From contig USHB01000038.1 in the NCBI GenBank assembly GCA_900554395.1, positions 1 through 10,167 of the forward strand: a stretch of DNA of 10,167 bases, written 5' to 3'. Positions 5,794-10,167 of this stretch are shown piece after piece (position 1 is the stretch's first letter; each line of letters begins with the position of its first letter). Source of the stretch: an uncultured Phascolarctobacterium sp. Lineage in GTDB: Bacteria; Bacillota; Negativicutes; Acidaminococcales; Acidaminococcaceae. Below the pieces are notes generated by a model. The model searched no databases. It saw only the letters and a program-made list of their open reading frames with translations, and was not told where the DNA came from. The translations under genes and the position numbers were made by a program.

Positions 5794-7332
5794 ATGACAA
5801 AACATCAGTTTACGGATATCCGTGTAGCTATTGAACCGGATAATCCTTCAATCCAGCGTTTGGAATTCAAGTGCATTAAATGCGGAAATTGCAAAACTGT
5901 CTGCACAGATTATATCGGCGTGTGCGGCACTTATGATTTAAAGGCGACAGGCGATAATCCTATCTGTATTAATTGCGGGCAGTGCGCTAACGTATGCCCT
6001 GTGGACAGTATTACCGAAAAGGTAGAGGCTTACCAGGTAATGGCAGAAATCCGTGATGCGGATAAAATTGTTATTTTCAGCACTTCGCCTTCCGTGCGCA
6101 TTGCGCTCGGCGAAGAATTTGGCATGCCCGACGGCAGTTTTGTGGAAGGCAAAATGGTGGCGCTTTTGCGTAAATTGGGCGCAGATTATGTGCTTGACAC
6201 CAATTTTGCCGCTGATTTAACCATTGTGGAAGAAGCAAGCGAGCTTTTGGAACGCATTACCAAAGGCAATAAACCTCTGCCGCAGTTTACAAGCTGCTGC
6301 CCGGCGTGGGTAAAATTTGCAGAAACTTATTATCCGGAAATGCTGCCGCATATTTCCAGTGCCAAAAGCCCTATCGGCATGCAGGGGCCAACCATTAAAA
6401 CCTATTTTGCGCAAAAAATGGGCATCGACTCGGCTAAAATTGTTAATGTGGCTGTAACGCCATGCACGGCAAAGAAATTTGAAATCCACCGCGGCGAAAT
6501 GAATGCAGCCGGCCGCCATTTGGGCATGCCGGAGATGCGCGACATGGATTATGTTATTACCACGCGCGAACTGGCAATGCTGGCGCGTGATGAGGGCATT
6601 GATTTTGCTGCGCTTGAAGATGCTGCCTATGATGATTTAATGGGGCAGGCGAGCGGCGCAGGCGTTATTTTTGGCAACACCGGCGGCGTAATGGAAGCAG
6701 CTATCCGTACGGCTTACTGCTATGCAACAGGCAAGGATGCACCGCAGGCATTGTATGATTTGCAGCCGGTACGCGGTATGGACGGCATCCGCGAGGCGGA
6801 AGTTGATATTGAAGGCACCAAAGTTAAAGTTGCCGTTGTATACGGCACAGCCAATGCACGCAAACTGATTGAAAAAATTAAAGCCGGTGAAGCAAGCTAC
6901 CATTTTGTAGAAGTTATGGCATGCCCCGGCGGCTGCATCGGCGGCGGCGGACAGCCCAAGGATAAGGAATACAAAGGTGATGAGCTGCGCAAGGCTCGCA
7001 TTGAAGGGCTTTACAAACGCGACAGCGGCATGAAATTGCGTTTAAGCCATGAAAACCCGCAAATCAAACAGCTTTACGCTGATTTTTACGGCAAACCTTT
7101 AAGCGAACTGGCAGAAGAAATGCTGCATACCGTTTACTTTGACAGAAGTGCTGATTTAGGCGGCGTATATATCGCGCCCAGCGCAGAAGAAGAAAAGGCA
7201 CAGGAGCCTGTTGGCACGCATAAATGGCGCTGCAAGGTTTGCGGCTATATATATGAAGGCGAAGCCTTGCCCGAGGGTTATAAATGCCCGTTGTGCGGCG
7301 TAGGCGCCGATATGTTTGAAAAAATTGAATAG
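5794..7332 (+). CDS. [FeFe] hydrogenase with N-terminal ferredoxin and C-terminal rubredoxin domains
   Basis: Catalyses reversible proton reduction to H2, most likely using electrons from ferredoxin; cytoplasmic, with no signal peptide. The 512 residues contain three parts. First, a 2[4Fe-4S] ferredoxin domain has Cys27, 30, 33, 37 and Cys58, 61, 64, 68. Second, the H-cluster domain, about 90-450, has L1 TSCCPAW at 166-172, L2 TPCTAKKFE at 222-230, and L3 VEVMACPGGCIGGGGQP at 372-388. Cys169, 224, 377 and 381 are the expected cluster ligands and Cys168 the proton-relay cysteine. Third, a rubredoxin-type domain at 476-512 has Cys480/483 and Cys498/501. This rubredoxin is the short kind seen at the end of rubrerythrins. 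Thr222 stands where most catalytic enzymes have Met just before Pro-Cys in L2. The protein is monomeric in type, with no bifurcating partner genes adjacent. It has its own promoter and terminator. Maturation genes hydE, hydF and hydG are not in the window. Confidence 0.96.
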   Translation: MTKHQFTDIRVAIEPDNPSIQRLEFKCIKCGNCKTVCTDYIGVCGTYDLKATGDNPICINCGQCANVCPVDSITEKVEAYQVMAEIRDADKIVIFSTSPSVRIALGEEFGMPDGSFVEGKMVALLRKLGADYVLDTNFAADLTIVEEASELLERITKGNKPLPQFTSCCPAWVKFAETYYPEMLPHISSAKSPIGMQGPTIKTYFAQKMGIDSAKIVNVAVTPCTAKKFEIHRGEMNAAGRHLGMPEMRDMDYVITTRELAMLARDEGIDFAALEDAAYDDLMGQASGAGVIFGNTGGVMEAAIRTAYCYATGKDAPQALYDLQPVRGMDGIREAEVDIEGTKVKVAVVYGTANARKLIEKIKAGEASYHFVEVMACPGGCIGGGGQPKDKEYKGDELRKARIEGLYKRDSGMKLRLSHENPQIKQLYADFYGKPLSELAEEMLHTVYFDRSADLGGVYIAPSAEEEKAQEPVGTHKWRCKVCGYIYEGEALPEGYKCPLCGVGADMFEKIE

Positions 7333-7342
7333 TTAGTTTGCT

Positions 7343-7372
7343 GCCCCTGCTGTTATATGGCGGGGGCTTTTT
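7343..7372 (+). terminator. Intrinsic terminator after the hydrogenase gene
   Basis: GCCCCTGCT (7343-7351) pairs with GGCGGGGGC (7359-7367), nine pairs including two G-T(U) wobbles, around a 7-base loop. It is followed by TTTTT (7368-7372) and begins 10 bases after the stop codon. Confidence 0.9.
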
Positions 7373-7384
7373 GCTGCCGTAGCT

Positions 7385-7448
7385 AAAATAAAAAATTTTA
7401 AAAATTTTTATAAAAAGTAGTGAAGGAAAATCGCAAATGGTGTAGAAT
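7385..7448 (+). promoter_or_regulatory. Probable promoter of pnp with A/T-rich upstream element
   Basis: TAGAAT at 7443-7448 is a good -10. At 17 bases upstream lies GTGAAG (7420-7425), a weak -35. Just before that, 7385-7416 is almost entirely runs of A and T, which resembles an UP element that would offset the weak -35. The predicted leader is about 40 bases. The assignment is moderate because the -35 is poor. Confidence 0.5.
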
Positions 7449-7494
7449 ATACAGCAGGTAAACCAAAAATGAGAGAAAATTAGGAGGACAAAAA

Positions 7495-9582
7495 ATGCAT
7501 AGTTACAGCATTGAGCTTGGCGGCAGAACGCTGACGATGGAAATCGGCAAAATTGCCAAGCAGGCCAACGGCGCAGTATTGGTGCGCTATGGCGACACTG
7601 CGGTAGTAGTAGCTGCTACCGGTACCAAAACACCGCGTGAAGGTGTAGACTTTTTCCCTTTGACTGTTGATTTTGAAGAAAAAATGTACGCTGTGGGTAA
7701 AATCCCCGGCGGCTTTATTAAACGTGAAGGCCGTCCGGCTGAAACCGCTATTTTAACCAGCCGTCTTATCGACCGCCCGATTCGCCCGATGTTCCCGGAA
7801 GGCTATCATAACGATGTGCAGATTGTTGCTACCGCCGTTTCCGTGGACCCGGACAATGCACCGGACATTCCGGCAATGATTGGCGCATCCTGCGCACTCT
7901 GCATTTCCGATATTCCGTTTGAAGGCCCTATCGCCGGTGTGCGCGTAGGCATGATTGACGGCAAATACATCATCAACCCGACTATTGAACAGGCTAAAGT
8001 AAGCCGTCTGAACCTTGCCGTTGCCGGTACCAAAGATGCTATTTTGATGGTAGAAGCAGGCGCTAAGGAAATCAGCGAAGATGAAATGCTTGATGCTATT
8101 TTCTTCGGTCACGAAGAAATTAAGAGACTTGTTGCATGGCAGGAACAGATTATGGCCGAAGTAGGCAAACCCAAAATGGAAGTGCCTGTTTACGAGCCTC
8201 CTGCTGAACTGGCAGCAGAAATTGAAGCTTACGGAGCAGAACAGCTTAAAGCAGCCCTGATGGATGCCAACAAGCTGGAACGCGAAGAAAACGTAGCACG
8301 CATTAAAGCAGAAATTGCTGAAGCGTTTATGGAAAAATATCCGGATAACGCAAGAGACGTTGCTTATATTACCCAAAAACTGGTTAAAAAGATTGTACGC
8401 CGCACCATTTCCGTGGATAAAATCCGCCCGGACGGACGTGCGCTTGATGAAGTGCGCCCTGTAACCTGCGAAGTAGGCCTTTTGGCCCGCCCGCACGGCA
8501 GCGCACTGTTTACCCGTGGCCAGACCCAGATTCTGAACGTACTGGCACTGGCTCCGCTCAGCGAAGCACAGACTTTGGACGGACTCGGCGTAGAACTTAC
8601 CAAACGCTATATCCATCATTATAACTTCCCGCCGTACAGCGTTGGCGAAACCAAACCGCTGCGCAGCCCGGGCCGCCGCGAAATCGGCCATGGCGCACTG
8701 GCAGAACGTGCATTGCTTCCGGTAATTCCTTCCGAAGAAGAATTCCCCTATGCAATCCGCCTGGTTTCCGAAACCCTGGAGTCCAACGGTTCTTCCTCCA
8801 TGGGCAGCGTTTGCGCAAGCACCCTTTCCCTTATGGATGCAGGCGTGCCTATTAAAGCGCCTGTTGCCGGCGTAGCAATGGGCCTTGTTAAAGACGGCGA
8901 TTATTTTACTATTCTTACCGATATTCAGGGTCTTGAAGATGCTCTCGGCGATATGGACTTTAAAGTTGCCGGTACTAAAAATGGCATTACCGCCATCCAG
9001 ATGGATATTAAAATTGACGGTATCAACAAGGAAATCTTCCAGCAGGCACTGGCACAGGCTAAACGCGGCCGTGAACACATCATGGGCATTATGATGGACT
9101 GCATCTCCGAACCGCGCAAAGAGCTGTCCAAATATGCTCCGAAGATTACTTCCATTAATATTGACCCCGAAAAAATCAGCAAAGTTATCGGCCCCGGCGG
9201 CAAAACCATTAAAAAGATTGTGGAAGAAACCGGCGCTAAAATTGATATTGAAGAAGACGGCCGTATTTATATCGCCGCTGTTAACAGCGAACAGGCTGCG
9301 AAAGCTATTGATATCATCAACGGCATTACCGCTGAGGCAGAAGTCGGCAAAATTTACACCGGCAAAGTTACCCGCCTGATGAACTTCGGCGCCTTTGTTG
9401 AAATTCTGCCCGGCAAAGAAGGTCTAGTTCATATCAGCCAGCTTTCTACCGAACATGTAGGCAAAGTTGAAGACGTTGTTTCCGTTGGCGATGAAATCGT
9501 TGTTAAAGTAACGGAAATTGACCAGAAAGGCCGCATCAACCTTTCCCGCAAAGCTGTTCTTAACGGTGGTTTGAGCAAATAA
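7495..9582 (+). CDS. pnp: Polyribonucleotide nucleotidyltransferase (PNPase)
   Basis: Phosphorolytic 3'-to-5' exoribonuclease that degrades mRNA to nucleoside diphosphates and can add 3' tails in reverse; forms a trimer. The 695-residue length is typical. Domains in order: first RNase PH-like domain at about 10-145 ([21 protein letters not shown] region at 53-73), helical linker at about 240-305, second and catalytic RNase PH-like domain at about 315-535, KH domain at about 553-612 (GPGGKTIK at 566-573), and S1 domain at 617-686. Catalytic-site residues are present: the phosphate-binding SSSMGS at 433-438 and the acidic LGDMDF at 484-489 (Asp486, Asp488). The ATG has AGGAGG at 7482-7487, seven bases upstream. 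Unlike many bacteria, no rpsO precedes it; the upstream neighbour is the hydrogenase gene, cut off by a terminator. Confidence 0.98.
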   Translation: MHSYSIELGGRTLTMEIGKIAKQANGAVLVRYGDTAVVVAATGTKTPREGVDFFPLTVDFEEKMYAVGKIPGGFIKREGRPAETAILTSRLIDRPIRPMFPEGYHNDVQIVATAVSVDPDNAPDIPAMIGASCALCISDIPFEGPIAGVRVGMIDGKYIINPTIEQAKVSRLNLAVAGTKDAILMVEAGAKEISEDEMLDAIFFGHEEIKRLVAWQEQIMAEVGKPKMEVPVYEPPAELAAEIEAYGAEQLKAALMDANKLEREENVARIKAEIAEAFMEKYPDNARDVAYITQKLVKKIVRRTISVDKIRPDGRALDEVRPVTCEVGLLARPHGSALFTRGQTQILNVLALAPLSEAQTLDGLGVELTKRYIHHYNFPPYSVGETKPLRSPGRREIGHGALAERALLPVIPSEEEFPYAIRLVSETLESNGSSSMGSVCASTLSLMDAGVPIKAPVAGVAMGLVKDGDYFTILTDIQGLEDALGDMDFKVAGTKNGITAIQMDIKIDGINKEIFQQALAQAKRGREHIMGIMMDCISEPRKELSKYAPKITSINIDPEKISKVIGPGGKTIKKIVEETGAKIDIEEDGRIYIAAVNSEQAAKAIDIINGITAEAEVGKIYTGKVTRLMNFGAFVEILPGKEGLVHISQLSTEHVGKVEDVVSVGDEIVVKVTEIDQKGRINLSRKAVLNGGLSK

Positions 9583-9596
9583 TTTAAAGAAAAACT

Positions 9597-9631
9597 AAAT
9601 CCCGCTGAACTAACCTTCGGCGGGATTTTTT
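9597..9631 (+). terminator. Intrinsic terminator between pnp and dut
   Basis: AAATCCCGCTGAA (9597-9609) pairs with TTCGGCGGGATTT (9616-9628), 13 pairs including one G-T(U) wobble, around the 6-base loop CTAACC. The T-run extends to 9631. It begins 15 bases after the pnp stop and ends only 15 bases before the dut ATG. Confidence 0.92.
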
Positions 9632-9646
9632 ATAACGAGGTGCAAT

Positions 9647-10096
9647 ATGAAAATTCGCGGTTTTGAAAAAATTGCTGCTTTTGCAGATGTAGATTTTCCG
9701 ATGCCGGAACGTAAAACCAAAATGGCGGCAGGATACGATATTTATTTGCCGCAGGATGTGACGCTTGAGGCGCACAAACTGCAAATGGTGCCGACAGGTG
9801 TAAAAGCCTATATGCAGGATGACGAGTTTCTTGGCGTGCATATCCGCAGCAGCATTGCCGTTAAAAAAGGGCTGGCTCTGGTGAATAACGTGGGCATTAT
9901 CGACGCCGACTACTACAACAACGAAGATAACGAAGGTCACATCATGCTGGGGCTGTACAACACAACCGATAGCGATGTAACCCTGCCTAAAGGCGAACGC
10001 GTTGCTCAGGGCATATTCTACAAATACCTCACCGCCGATGGCGACAACGCGGACGCAGTACGCGGCGGCGGCTTCGGAAGCACCGGGGAGAAATAA
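9647..10096 (+). CDS. dut: Deoxyuridine 5'-triphosphate nucleotidohydrolase (dUTPase, trimeric type)
   Basis: Hydrolyses dUTP to dUMP and pyrophosphate, keeping uracil out of DNA and feeding dTMP synthesis; cytoplasmic trimer. All five family motifs are visible in 149 residues: I AAGYDIYLP at 27-35, II GVHIRSSIAVKKG at 63-75, III NNVGIIDADYY at 80-90 (Asp86 in the position of the catalytic Asp), IV PKGERVAQGIF at 114-124, and V RGGGFGSTG at 139-147. Motif III is followed by an Asn/Asp-rich stretch (NNEDNEGHI, 91-99) instead of the short RGE turn of the E. coli type; I recall similar sequences in Firmicutes. The ribosome binding site is GAGG at 9637-9640, six bases before the ATG. There is no room for a full promoter between the pnp terminator and this start, so expression must come from read-through or from a promoter within or before the hairpin. 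Confidence 0.96.
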   Translation: MKIRGFEKIAAFADVDFPMPERKTKMAAGYDIYLPQDVTLEAHKLQMVPTGVKAYMQDDEFLGVHIRSSIAVKKGLALVNNVGIIDADYYNNEDNEGHIMLGLYNTTDSDVTLPKGERVAQGIFYKYLTADGDNADAVRGGGFGSTGEK

Positions 10097-10132
10097 TCCT
10101 TGTGTTAATAATTAAATAATATTTAAAAATTC

Positions 10133-10145
10133 AAACTGTCAGTTT
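10133..10145. repeat. 13-base palindrome in the A/T-rich tail after dut
   Basis: AAACTG-T-CAGTTT is a perfect palindrome with a one-base centre. It lies 36 bases past the dut stop in non-coding A/T-rich DNA (10097-10167). It lacks a GC-rich stem and a proper loop, so it is not a convincing terminator. It could be an operator for a gene beyond the right edge, or chance. Confidence 0.35.
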
Positions 10146-10167
10146 TAAAAAGCTGTTTGTAAGTATA

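Noticed and set aside
7753..9078. A 441-codon open frame on the minus strand opposite pnp
   Set aside because: It has the same Phe/Asn/His/Cys-rich shadow composition. The plus strand carries an intact PNPase with all domains, and no start signals of note precede the minus-strand frame.

Overview
The window looks like a core-genome stretch from a strictly anaerobic, low-to-moderate GC Firmicute. It is most likely a member of the Negativicutes (a Phascolarctobacterium/Acidaminococcus-like organism), but that placement is inference from gene content, not a database match. The supporting traits are an in-frame fusion of IspH to ribosomal protein S1, a type 2 (FMN-dependent) isopentenyl-diphosphate isomerase, a four-cysteine L28, rpmB divergent to recG, and an [FeFe] hydrogenase. 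Strong AGGAGG-type ribosome binding sites precede rpmB, the VTT-domain gene, the hydrogenase gene and pnp; fni, dut and recG have weaker ones or none.

Layout, left to right. (1) Bases 1-1308 are the 3' part of an ispH-S1 fusion gene. The frame stays open to the left edge, and its first 20 codons read as the conserved C-terminal end of IspH. (2) fni follows 17 bases later and ends at a strong hairpin terminator. (3) Bases 2416-2630 hold no convincing gene. They contain two perfect inverted repeats and the terminator of the leftward gene rpmB. (4) rpmB runs on the minus strand from its own promoter, divergent from (5) recG and a co-directional VTT/TVP38-type membrane protein gene, which form a two-gene unit. 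(6) A well-formed sigma-A promoter with palindromic DNA drives an [FeFe] hydrogenase carrying a C-terminal rubredoxin domain, followed by a terminator. (7) pnp stands alone behind an A/T-rich promoter region and ends at a terminator placed directly in front of (8) dut. The last 71 bases are A/T-rich non-coding DNA with one 13-base palindrome.

Functional grouping. IspH and Fni are consecutive steps of isoprenoid supply: IspH makes IPP and DMAPP, and Fni interconverts them. The S1 part of the fusion, L28 and PNPase serve translation and RNA turnover. RecG and dUTPase serve genome maintenance. The hydrogenase disposes of or takes up electrons as H2 in fermentation. Nothing indicates a phage, transposon, CRISPR array, defence island or tRNA. 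The most interesting points are the hidden IspH-S1 fusion with a possible internal translation start, the hydrogenase-rubredoxin fusion with an altered H-cluster motif, and the structured fni-rpmB gap.
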